From assembly GCF_963676685.1 (NCBI RefSeq), contig NC_092347.1:88414592-88478591 (forward strand): a stretch of DNA of 64,000 nucleotides, read 5' to 3'. This stretch comes from Mytilus edulis (lineage: Eukaryota > Mollusca > Bivalvia > Mytilida > Mytilidae). Below the pieces are notes generated by a model, which did not search any database, was not told the DNA's origin, and saw nothing but the letters and a program-made list of their open reading frames with translations. The stretch's first letter is position 1. Every line of letters starts with the position of its first letter. The translations under genes and the position numbers were made by a program. Positions 12,912 to 23,055 of the stretch are shown one piece after another.

Positions 12912-13760
12912 CTAGATTTGCAATTGCAAGCAATAGCGGATGGCACCCTTCCCCTATTATCAGGAGAGCGGTAGCCATGGTAACGGCGGCCATTTTGGAA
13001 ATTCCAAACTCAAAAGCCAAGTCTTCATTAGCTGAGCAACATTTGTTATAAGTTTCAATAAATTTGAAGCATTTTGAAGTTTTTGGTATTTTTGCTGTTT
13101 CCATGGTAACGGCGGCCATTTTGAATATTCCAAAGTCAAACCCCCGCTGCAATTTTTTCCCTCCACAATCATATACCATTTAATGTCTCTAGAATAAATT
13201 TAACATTGATGTTCTAGAATGTTCTGTGAAAATTCAAAGTTTTGACCTTTTTGCATTGTTTCCATGGTAACAACAGCGATTTTGGAAATTCCAACGCCAA
13301 ATTCCACATCTTCCAATGTTGCTCATCATTACTGTGCAGTTTCCTGAAGTTTGGAGCATTTTGAGATTTTTGAATTTTTTGGAGTAGTTTCCATGGCAAC
13401 ATAGTAGTTCCAATGAGTTCCAAAATCATCCAACACCTGTATATAGTGGAAACCTACATTGTATTAAAATATAATGATTTTGAGTTAAAGCACATCCAAA
13501 CAGTTCCCCCAAATAAAAAACTGGAATTTTTCACATTTGTTCCGTTTCCATGGAAACGGCAGCCACCTTGAACCATTCCATGGTGCCTGCAACTCTTTAC
13601 CTTAGGGTCTACAATATAGTAGAGTTCCATCAACTTTGGTCCATTGGATTTCCAGAAATCTCCTGGACAAAATGTGTGGAAGAAAAATAATAAAAAAAAA
13701 AAAAAAAAAAGAAACGTAGAATAACAATACGTCACCCCAACTCCGTTGAGGGTGCCATAA
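12912..13760 (+). repeat. Array module 15 (S2 start, H3 end)
   Basis: GGATGGCACCCT start and hairpin end at 13,729-13,758 with right arm AGGGTGCCAT, again the S2 and H3 pairing. A run of about 18 A replaces the AAT tract near 13,693-13,710. Confidence 0.75.
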
Positions 13761-14797
13761 CTAGATTTGCCATTGCAAGCAATAGCGGATGTCACCCTTC
13801 CCCCCATTGCACTAAATTGCAGCCATTTGAATACAATTTAACAGTGAATGCTGATCAACGCATTGCAATTTATCTTTCTGTAAATTTTCAGTACATTTTG
13901 AGCATTGTCAAAAGTTTCACATTTCTTCTGTTTCCATGGCAACGGCAGCCATTTTGAAAATTCCAAAATCAAAAGTCTCATCTATACATGCCAGTTAACA
14001 ATAATATTAAGTTTCATTAAGTTTGGAGCATTTTGAAAATATCTAACATTTCCGCAGTTTTCATGGCAACGGTGGCCATTTTGGAAATTCCAAGTTCAAA
14101 AGTCTCATGTAGACTTGACAGTCAACAAATATAGTAAGTTTCATCAATTTTGGAGCATTTTGAAATTTTTGAAATTTTTGACATTTTGGCTGGTTTCTAT
14201 GGTTACATAGACCATTCCAAATTTCTAATGGCAGATACCACATTGGTACATGGGAGGGAACATACCATCAGAGTTTCAATGGATTTGACCTACCCTTTTA
14301 AGAAAGTAAATGCCACTTTTAGGTGTTTTTGGACCATTCTGACCATTTTTGCATTGTTTCCATAGAAACGGCAGACATTTTGGAAATTCCAACGCCAAAT
14401 TCCACATCTACCAAAGTTGCTCATCGTTACTGTGAAGTTTCATTAAATTTGGAGCATTTCCATATTTTGGAAATTTTTGGTGTAGTATCCATGGCAACAT
14501 AGCAGTTCAAATGATTGCCAAAATCATCCCAAAACCAGTGTATAGTGGGCACCTACATTGTATCAAAATCTAAAGATTTTAAGCATAACCATTCTCAAAT
14601 AATTGGCCAAACTCTAAAATAATATTTTTTCACCATTTTTCTGTTTCCATGGTGATGGCAGCCATTTTTTAGTTCCAAAGTCAAAAAGTCTAAAGGAAAT
14701 TCAGGGTTCCTTGTTATAGTGCACTATCATTCAGATTGGTTCCTTTAGCTCTGAGAAAGCGGGCGGACAAAATTAGGTGGAAGAAAAATAATAATAA
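13761..14797 (+). repeat. Array module 16 (unit B, copy 2)
   Basis: 1,037 bp that differs from module 12 by only a few bases (for example a T/C change at the equivalents of 10,084 and 14,042). Here unit B precedes unit A, whereas at 9,014-10,839 unit A precedes unit B. Confidence 0.85.
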
Positions 14798-15585
14798 CTA
14801 GAATTGCCATTGCAAGCAATAGCGGATGTCACCCTGGTTCCCCAATTGCCACTAAACGGTAGCCATTTCGAAATGTTCCATCAGTAAATACAGATATATC
14901 CATGACAAAAGATCTTTCTGTCAGTTTTCATAGCTTTATGTACGTTTTTCTGTTTTCAACAATTGTGCCGTTTCCATGGCAACGGCGGCCATTTTGAAAA
15001 TTCCAAACTCACAACTCAAGTCTACATTAGCTAGGCAACATTTGTTTGAAGTTTCATTAAATTTGAAGCATTTGGGAGTTTTTCATATTTTTGCTGTTTC
15101 CATGGCGACGGCGGCCATTTTGAAAATTCCAAAGTCTAACTTCTGCTGCAAATTGTTCTCTCCATAATTATATACCATCATATACCATTTAATGTCTCAA
15201 GAATAAATTTAACAGTTATGTTCTGGAATGTTCCATGAAAAATTCACCCCCCTCAAATTATGTCTAGAGACCCCCCAGTTGAAAAAAAAATGTACCATGT
15301 TGAAGTGTGCATGAGTCTCTTAATATCATAGAAGTTTCATATAAATTGGAACACATTTCTATTTTTCACATTTTTGCTGTTTCCATGGCAATGGCAGCCA
15401 TTTTTTTAATTCCAAAGTCAGATGCAAAACTACACATGGTGATTAACATCATGTTATAGTTCCATCAACATTGGTCCATTTAGTTCCAAGAACTAAGCTG
15501 GACAAAAAGTGCGGAATAAGAATAATAAGAAAAAAAGAATCGTACAATAACAATATGTCACCCGACCTCCGTCAGGGTGACATAA
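14798..15585 (+). repeat. Array module 17 (unit A, copy 3)
   Basis: Third near-identical copy of unit A, ending in the H2 hairpin at 15,555-15,583. Confidence 0.85.
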
Positions 15586-16612
15586 CTAGAATTGCCATTG
15601 CAAGCAATAGCGGATGTCACCCTTCCCCCAATTGCCACTAAGCGGCAGCCATTTCAAAATTGTTGAACAGTGAATGCAGATATATGCATGGCAATACATA
15701 TTTCTGAAAATTTTCAGTACAATCAGAGCAGTTAAAATTTTTTCACATTTCTGCTGTTTCCATGGCAACGGCAGCCATTTTGAAAATTTCGAAGTCAAAA
15801 GTTTCATCTTTACTTGCCAGTTAACAATAATACCAAGTTTCATTAAGTTCAAAACATCTTTAGAATTTTTGACATTTTTGCAGTTTCCATGGCAACGGTG
15901 GCCATTTTGGAAATTCCAAAGTCAAAAGTCTCATCCAGACTTGCTAGTCAACTATCATATTAAGTTTGATCAATTTTGGAGCATTTTGAAATTTTTAAAA
16001 TATTTGGTCCTGTATCCATGGTAACAGAAGAGTTCCAATGATTGTCAAAATCCTTCAAAACCTGTATATAGTGGACAACTATATTGTGTAAAAATTTGAT
16101 GATTTCAAGTTCTAGCATACCAAAATTATTTACCAAACCCTGAGGTTTTTAGAGCATTTTGACACTTATGCACTGTTTCCATGGTAACGGCAGACATTTG
16201 GGAAATTCCAACGCCAAATTACGCATCTACCAAAGTTGCTCATCGTTACTATGAAGTTTCAAAATATTTGGAGCATTTTGAAATTTTAGAAATTTTTGGG
16301 GTAGTTTCCATGGCAACATAGTGGTTCCAATGATTGCCAATATCATCCAAAACCAATATATGGCTGGCACCTACATTGTGATAAAATATGATGATTCTGA
16401 GTTTAAGCATCTCTAAATTATTCACAAAACCAAAAAGTGGAATTTTTCACAATTGTTCCGTTTCCATGGAAACGGCAGCCATTTTTTATGGTCTTAGACC
16501 CTACTGCAACTCGAAATTTTGTGTTCCTCCTTATAGTGAACTATCATTAAGATTGGTTCCATTTCACTCCAAAAAAGCTGTCGGACAAAAAAAGGTGGAA
16601 GAATAATAATAA
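15586..16612 (+). repeat. Array module 18 (S1 start, no adjacent end)
   Basis: CTAG start, six core repeats. Stops in AATAATAATAA where module 19 begins. Confidence 0.7.
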
Positions 16613-17907
16613 CTAGAATTGCCATTGCAAGCAATAGCGGATGTCACCCTTCCCCCCATTGCCACTAAGCGGCAGCTCTTTCAAAATTGTTCCAACAGTC
16701 CATTCATATATAGCATGGCAATACATCTTTCTGTAAATTTTCAATACATTCAGAGCATTATAGAAAATTTCACATTTTTGCTGTTTCAATGGTAACGGCA
16801 GCCATTTTGAAAATTTCAAAGTCAAAAGTCTCATCTTTACATGCATATGCCAGTTTACAATAATATTAAGTTTCATGAAGTTTGGAGCATTTTGGAAATA
16901 TTTGACATTTTTGCAGTTTCCATGGCAACGATGGCCATTTTGGAAATTCCAACTTCAAAAGTCTCAAACAGACTTGCCAGTCAACAATCCTATTAAGTTT
17001 CATCAATTTTGGAGCATTTTGAAATTTTTGAAATTTTTGACATTTTTGATGGTTCCTATGGCAACATAGACCATTCCCAAAATTTAATGGCATATACCAC
17101 ATTAGTACCTGGGAGGGACCATACCATCAAAGTTTCAATCTATTTGACCTACCATTCTAAGAAGGTAAATGCCACTTTAAGGTTTTTGGGCCATTTTGAC
17201 CTGTTTTGCATTGTTTCCATGGTAACAGAAGACATTTTCGAAATTCTAACGCCAGATTCTTCATCTACCAATGTTGCTCATCGTTACCTTGAAGTTTCAA
17301 AACATTTGGAGCATTTTGATATTTTTGAAATTTTTGGTGCAGTTTCCATGGCAACATAGTAGTTCCAATGATTGTCAAAATCATCCAAAACCAGTATATG
17401 GCTGGCACCTACATTGTATTAAAATATTATGATTCTGAGTTTAAGCATCTTCAAATTATTCACCAAAACCAAAAACTGGAATTTTTTACAATTGTTCCGT
17501 TTCCATGGAAACGGCAGCCATTTTGTATGGTCTTAGACCCTACTGCAACCCGAAATTTTGTGTTCCTCATTATACTTAACTATCATTAAGATTGGTTCCA
17601 ATAGCTCAGAGAAAACTGCCGGACAAAATAGGTGGAAGTATAATAATAATAATACAGAAAAAGAAACAGAGGAAAAGCAATATGTCACCCGACATTGTCG
17701 ATCGGGTGACATAATAACAAAGAAACATAAGAAAAGCAATATGTCACCCGACATTGTCGATCGGGTGACATAATAATAAGAAAAAAAAAAGAAACGTAGA
17801 ATAACAGTATGTCACCCCAACTCCGTTGAGGGTGCCATAATAATACAGAAAAAGAAACAGAGGAAAAGCAATATGTCACCCGACATTGTCGATCGGGTGA
17901 CATAATA
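16613..17907 (+). repeat. Array module 19 and terminal stack of four hairpin ends
   Basis: S1 start and six core repeats, then four hairpins without intervening bodies: H1 at 17,682-17,712, H1 at 17,741-17,771, H3 at 17,809-17,838 and H1 at 17,873-17,903. After the last one the sequence leaves the repeat family, so this is the right edge of the array. Confidence 0.8.
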
Positions 17908-18254
17908 AAACAAACAAATTTTACCAAATATTTGAGTATTCTTAAACAAAATTGGATCGATACATATACAAGTAATAGATACTACTAGTTAAAAATAAAC
18001 AAATAACACAGTATAACTTTATGCATCAAAAGTTCTTTCCTTGATATCGTACGTCAGGAACCTTACAAATCAAATGTTTAGACGTCAAAAATGTATAAGA
18101 ACCGAAAAACGTACAGAGAAAGAAATAAAGGAAAACAAGATTATGGCGAAACCAGTCAACATTTCCTATTTAATACCCAATGTACCATATAATGGATATA
18201 AATGACTCACAAAACATGAACTGTATGTTGACACGTATGTGTTAAAATTTCCAG

Positions 18255-18362
18255 TGACACCATGCCACAATAAACCTTGTGAGCATAATGGTACATGTTC
18301 AATTAAAGAGGATTCGTATGTTTGTAATTGTCCTGATGGATTCAGTGGACCACAATGTGAAG
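18255..18362 (+). CDS. Orphan EGF-like domain exon
   Basis: A 108-bp exon with acceptor TTTCCAG and donor GTAAGT, phase 1 on both sides. It encodes a complete six-cysteine EGF-like module with TPCHNKPC, NGTC, SYVCNCPDG and PQCE. It resembles the second EGF exon of the FReD gene at 40,692 (about half the residues match by eye). It lies 350 bp right of the repeat array. No start exon or partner exon was found between here and the membrane-anchor exon at 36,893. It could be an internal exon of a gene whose 5' part lies left of the window, an exon reached from an alternative upstream promoter of the FReD gene, or a relic of a duplicated FReD gene broken by the array. Domain call sure, gene membership unknown. 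Confidence 0.8.
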
Positions 18363-18750
18363 GTAAGTATTGCATAATAATTTAAAAAATAAAAAAAAAT
18401 GAAAATTAGAAAACGTGTTTTTCGGAGATTCAATTTAAATAATCATTTCGTATGGTTTGTCATGAATTTCGGAAGACGTCAACTGAAGGACCTGTTTAGG
18501 TCCTAGTTGGTATATGGTCTTTTCGCCTGTTATAATACGCCAACCAAGTGTTCGGGTCATTATAGCCTTAAAAAAATAACAGAATTACCCAACTCCGAGT
18601 TTAATTCAAAACGGGAAGTCCCTATCAAATGACAAAACCAAAATAATAAAATTGAGAATGGAAATAAGGAATGTATCAAAGAGACAACAACCCGACCATA
18701 GAACAAACAACAGCAGAAGGTCACCAACAGGTCTTCAAATTTATAATTTG
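18363..18750. other. Non-coding DNA with a dispersed-repeat fragment
   Basis: No exon seen. At about 18,600-18,740 the sequence (GGGAAGTCCCTATCAAATG, then AGAGACAACAACCCGACC, then GGTCACCAACAGGTCTTCAA) is a fragment of an interspersed repeat that recurs in degenerate form near 30,585-30,670 and 34,590-34,640. Confidence 0.6.
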
Positions 18751-18870
18751 AATCTCGCAATTGTTCTTTAAATCTCGCAATTGTTCTTTGAATCTCGCAA
18801 TTGTTTTTTTTATCTCGCAATTGTTCTTTGAATCTCGCAATTGTTTTTTGAATCTCGCAATTGTTCTTTG
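18751..18870 (+). repeat. 20-bp minisatellite, six copies
   Basis: Six exact-period copies of AATCTCGCAATTGTTCTTTG with a few substitutions. The core TCGCAATTG is invariant. Confidence 0.95.
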
Positions 18871-19084
18871 AATTTGTTATATATATTATCTTCAAACTTA
18901 TACAAAAATTGATTGGTTATGGTTTATAAGAGTGTTACTTATATATGTATTAATTAATAAAAATCAATGCACTACAAACCAAAATTTCTACTTGCCTTCA
19001 TCATCTAAACTAGTTATCCTTACCTTAAATGCAATAAATGATGTAAGATTATTAATTCTTTATAGTAACATTGCTCATTGTTGA

Positions 19085-19190
19085 AGGCCGTACGGTGACC
19101 TATAGTTGTTAATTTCAGTGTCATTTTGGTCTCTTGTGGAGAGTTGTCTCATTGGCAATCATACCATATCTCCTTTTTTATATTTGCATA
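19085..19190 (-). repeat. Dispersed repeat fragment (family with GCCAATGAGACAACTCTCC)
   Basis: Reverse-strand copy: GGAGAGTTGTCTCATTGGCA is the complement of the motif seen at 39,190, 51,370 and 60,760. I recall this as one of the commonest short interspersed repeats of mussel genomes. That attribution is from memory and not verified. Confidence 0.7.
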
Positions 19191-19485
19191 ATAGATTCAT
19201 AAACTCATCATAGATACCAGGATAACTCATCATAGGATTGACTTGAGCATTATAAATATTAAAATTTATTTCAACATTTATTACTGCAAGTTCTTTCCGT
19301 CACAACATTAAAACAATGCATAGAATTATAGAACTTATTTCAAAAAGTAATACAACTAAAAAGCATAAAAAAATGTTAATTAAATTACAATACACATATA
19401 TGTTATCAGTCTTAGATAACGAATAATGCTGACATACAATAGTTTAATAACAGTTACGGGTCATGGTTCAAAACATTAAGGTGTC

Positions 19486-19943
19486 ATACCACCAATTAAA
19501 AGTCCCTATCTTTTCAACCAAATTTTGCAATTTTCACAGCTTTCTAAATATTTTACCTTAAGTTTTACTTCATAGAAACCAGGTATATCCTGAATCGTAC
19601 ATGTAGCAGCTTTCTACATGCCAATTTTCAACAGATGTTTAAAAAAAAAAAGGTCTTCCGAATAGAGGTACCACTAAAAATAACCCCTGGTTTTCTGAAA
19701 ATCTTAAATTAGTATACTATAGAGTGCATTAATCCACAATTTTGAATGCAAACTCATAAACAAGTAAATTGTTTAGCTCAAAATGGTCTTAATATTTTCT
19801 TTTTCACCAAAAGTTTCATTTCTGGCAATTTTTTGGTTAGTTTAGGTAAACAATGACATCAAATGCACTATTTTTTGACCGAGTAGGCCTACTTTCACAT
19901 ACGTTCTAAATTTGAGGGAGTAATTGGTGGTGTGACACCTTAA
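19486..19943. mobile_element. TTAA-flanked MITE
   Basis: Terminal inverted repeats TTAAGGTGTCATACCACCAA and TTGGTGGTGTGACACCTTAA, each ending in TTAA, enclose 458 bp without coding capacity. TTAA is the target site of piggyBac-type transposons, but the inner terminus GGTGTC does not look like the usual piggyBac CCC start, so the superfamily is open. Confidence 0.8.
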
Positions 19944-22090
19944 TGAAAGGCGATGTTTTCGGCAGCAAATTTGTTTCCCCTAAATTGTTAATTTTGCACT
20001 GTAAATAATTGACCCTTTCAGACTTAAGGGTTTTTATAATGGTAATGTTTTACATATCTTTTACGTAAATCTTCGGATTTACTACATTTGAAATAAAACC
20101 ATACGCACCTTAAATTGATTTATCGTTGAACTGTGTAAGATAAAAAAAAAAAACAAGCAAAGGGGTTGATTTTGATAAATACATCACATACTAAGTTTCT
20201 CTGATTTAACTCGATATTTCATGGTTGTAGCATAAACATTGAATGCCTTTTTTTGTAGTTTTGTAGGGTACAAAAGTGTTGAGCATGCCCACATTGTTAG
20301 TATGAAGCGATTTCTAGTGTCGACCAAAATGTGCGTTTCGGTTCCGCCTTTACACGCAAAAAAAACCCAAGCATACAATTCTAAAAAACTTACTTAGTCT
20401 CTATTTTTTTTATTAATTTACAGGTTGATGAAAATAACTTTATATTACAAAGATGGTAAAAAAAAATTATTGGAACGGGTTATTTCATTTATGTTGTAAC
20501 TAATTTATTCTTTTAAAATATAGGTAAAACACCAGATGAAAAATGCCTAAAATCATCTAACTTTCTAAACCTTATTTGTAAACATTTGACAGGAATTTAG
20601 TGACAGGAATATCTCCATTTAAGTGTTATATCCATCGCTTTACCTGTCACACTGCATCTGGTTACCAAATATTGAATAAGCCAACACATCGATCGTGATC
20701 AAATTTACACCCACTTATATGTTTGGGTAAATAATGTCTTGTTTGTATTATTATATAACCTATGTATGTTTCTTGAGTAATATATCACTGTTATTTTCGG
20801 ACATGACAAGAAACAAATGAGTTAATGGCGTGTGTCTGGTTAGGCTAATCAATTAGAGATACGTCCTTGTCTTTATTAAGTACAAAATGGAGATGATATT
20901 GAAGATAATGTATACCCTGAAATTTAGTTACACTTTGGTACTGTATACCTCGACATGATAAAGATATGCTTTTAAAAACATATTTTCAAAAGTTCACAGT
21001 TAACAAATAAAGATTAATTTGTTAATTCTTTTAGTAGGTCTGATAGCATCTTAGGTTTCTACATTTTTAGACATCCCTTGAATATCTTTATAAGTGAAAA
21101 GATACGTGAAATTTTAGAGTCATCATCTGTAGTATTTTTTTAAATCTTTTGCTTTAATGATCTGCACAAATATTCTGATGAGCTTTATTCAACCTTTAGT
21201 GTCAGTCAGATATGGATTCTCACACATTTCAAAGATCTACAGCAAATCAGTGCAATATTTTAGCGATATAAAACTTTAGTCCTCTCCTTTAAACTTCTAT
21301 TTCAAAGACTCTTTTTAAAAATTGAAAACACTATCTCGTCAATCCAAAATTTCAAAAAGGGGTTTGTAGGGGCGTATTTCATGATTTAGCTTCTAAAAAG
21401 TACTGATCGTAATCAAAAGATGAATACGCAAAGTTTGAAATCATCCAATTGTCGGATATTTTTCAAACAACATATCTGTTGAGTTTGGTTGAATGATTTG
21501 AGCTTACAGTCTGTACTTTTATAGTATTAGTTGTTCATCCATAATAGCTGACTAACTTGTACATAACATAAAGCAACATTCAAACAAAATAGTTTCAAAG
21601 ACAAGACATCTTAAAAAGGTTTGTTTTACTTTCCAACATATTGTTGATATCCTGTTAATCAATAACTTCATGGTATTTGGCGCTTACATCTCATATACTA
21701 GTTTTGCAGAGAACACGAAAATGGAGATGCTTACAAAACCAAAATAGAAGGTCTGCTTCATTACATTACTTTAGATATTGAAGCAGATAGACTACTCCAA
21801 GCTAGAGATATCTATCAAAATTCACTAATCACTAAATTAAATGTAGTATTTTTTATAGAGTAGTAGAAATAATGTTTAAAATGTATCCACCCAATTATCA
21901 TTTCAATAATCCTCCTGAAATTCATCAAATAACATTCTATTTATTTTTCCAATATCAATGAGGTGAACGTCAATGAGACATAAGCAAATGTCATTGTTTT
22001 CATAAAGGTTCATGCTTGTTTGTCTATTCCATGAAACATTGACGAAAATTGGTGTATCTTGCATTCAACTGTACATCTTCCGAAATATCA
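19944..22090. other. AT-rich intergenic DNA
   Basis: No exon, RNA gene or clear repeat recognised. Only short spurious frames. Confidence 0.5.
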
Positions 22091-22094
22091 AAAA

Positions 22095-22305
22095 GTAAAA
22101 TCACAAAAATACTGAACTCAGAGGAAAATCAATTCGGAAAGTCCATAATCACATGGCAAAATCAAATAACAAAACGCATCAAAAACGAATGGACAAGAAC
22201 TGTCATATTCCTGACTTGGTACAGGCATTTTCAAATGTAGAAAATGGTGGATTGAACCTGGTTTTATAGCTAGCTAAACCTCTCACTTGTATGACAAATG
22301 TTCAT
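22095..22305 (+). repeat. Short interspersed repeat (family with ACAAAAATACTGAACTC)
   Basis: Contains CACAAAAATACTGAACTC, CTGACTTGGTACAGGCATTT and ATGGTGGATTGAACCTGG. The same order of motifs recurs at 22,803, 33,615 and 49,758, and in reverse at 35,873, 46,972 and 50,580. Non-autonomous and multi-copy, with no coding capacity. Confidence 0.8.
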
Positions 22306-22375
22306 TTTGAATATGAAGTGAAAGTTTACAAAGAAAACGTTTTTTAATTACGGCAACAGCAGGTTAATAATATTC

Positions 22376-22477
22376 AAATCTCTTTAATTGATTAATCCAG
22401 GTAATAAACAAATCTCATTAATTGATTAATCCAGGTAATAAACAAATCTCATTAATTGATTAATCCAGGTAATAAAC
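22376..22477 (+). repeat. 34-bp tandem repeat, three copies
   Basis: Three consecutive units containing ATTAATTGATTAATCCAGG and TAATAAAC. Copies 2 and 3 are identical and copy 1 differs at one base. Confidence 0.95.
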
Positions 22478-22802
22478 AAATCATGAAACAACTTTAAAAG
22501 GGCTGCATCGACAGACTAACCCGTATAGTCCAATGCATGTTTCACCTGTCTTTGATTCCAAACTCAGTGAAAATTATAGATTCATCAAGTAGAGACGACA
22601 GTCTCCGACAATTCTTTTGGTATCTAATGATCAATGATTGTCGTATCATATCGGTTTACTAATTCGTGTGTGTGACCGTCAATCTTTTGTTGTGTCGACT
22701 TCAGGTCTTAAAAAAGCTCTGTACTTAAATTAATAATTTGAAGATGATGCAGACATTCTATTAATAACATAGCCTTACGACAAATTAAAGAGAGTGGTAA
22801 TG

Positions 22803-23055
22803 AGCAAAAAGTAAAATCATTAAAATACCGAACTGCAAGGGCAAAAAATGGCACAATCAAAAGCTCTAACATATCTAACAACTGTTTTATTCCTGAGATG
22901 GTACAAGCAATTCATTTAGTAGAACAAGGTGGGTTAAACCTGGTTTAATAGCTAGGTTAACCTCTCATATCTTTGACAGTCGCACTCAATTCCATTATGT
23001 TGACAGTAAGGTGTGAGCAAAACAAACAAACACAATAGATAAAACGTCAAAACCT
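22803..23055 (+). repeat. Short interspersed repeat, second copy
   Basis: Diverged copy of the 22,095 family: AAAATACCGAACTGCAAGG, TTATTCCTGAGATGGTACA and GGTGGGTTAAACCTGG in the same order. Confidence 0.7.

Larger units (their letters stand above)
1..17907 (+). repeat. Modular head-to-tail repeat array (X-box/YY1-like core repeats)
   Basis: The whole stretch is made of related modules and contains no gene. By eye I count about 85 copies of a core that reads GTTTCCATGGYAAC, then GGCGGCCATTTT, then GRAAATTCCAAA, typically 125-160 bp apart. Module starts carry a CTAG or CAAG tetranucleotide and module ends carry a hairpin with GTCACC/GGTGAC arms. Open frames in the region run through these repeats in every frame on both strands and show no protein signature, so none is annotated. 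The array is cut by the left edge of the window and stops sharply at about 17,907, where unique AT-rich DNA begins. The family is not identified. The best structural analogy is non-autonomous Helentron-type elements with internal tandem repeats. Confidence 0.9.

Noticed and set aside
1..17907. CRISPR-like or bacterial integron-like array
   Set aside because: Repeat units are long, degenerate and eukaryotic in setting. There are no unique spacers, cas genes, integrase or attC consensus. The cassette-like order is better explained by transposon nesting.
18560..18895. 111-codon minus-strand frame with repeated NNCEIQRTIARFKEQ-like peptide
   Set aside because: The peptide is the translated 20-bp minisatellite (period not a multiple of three), not a real protein repeat.
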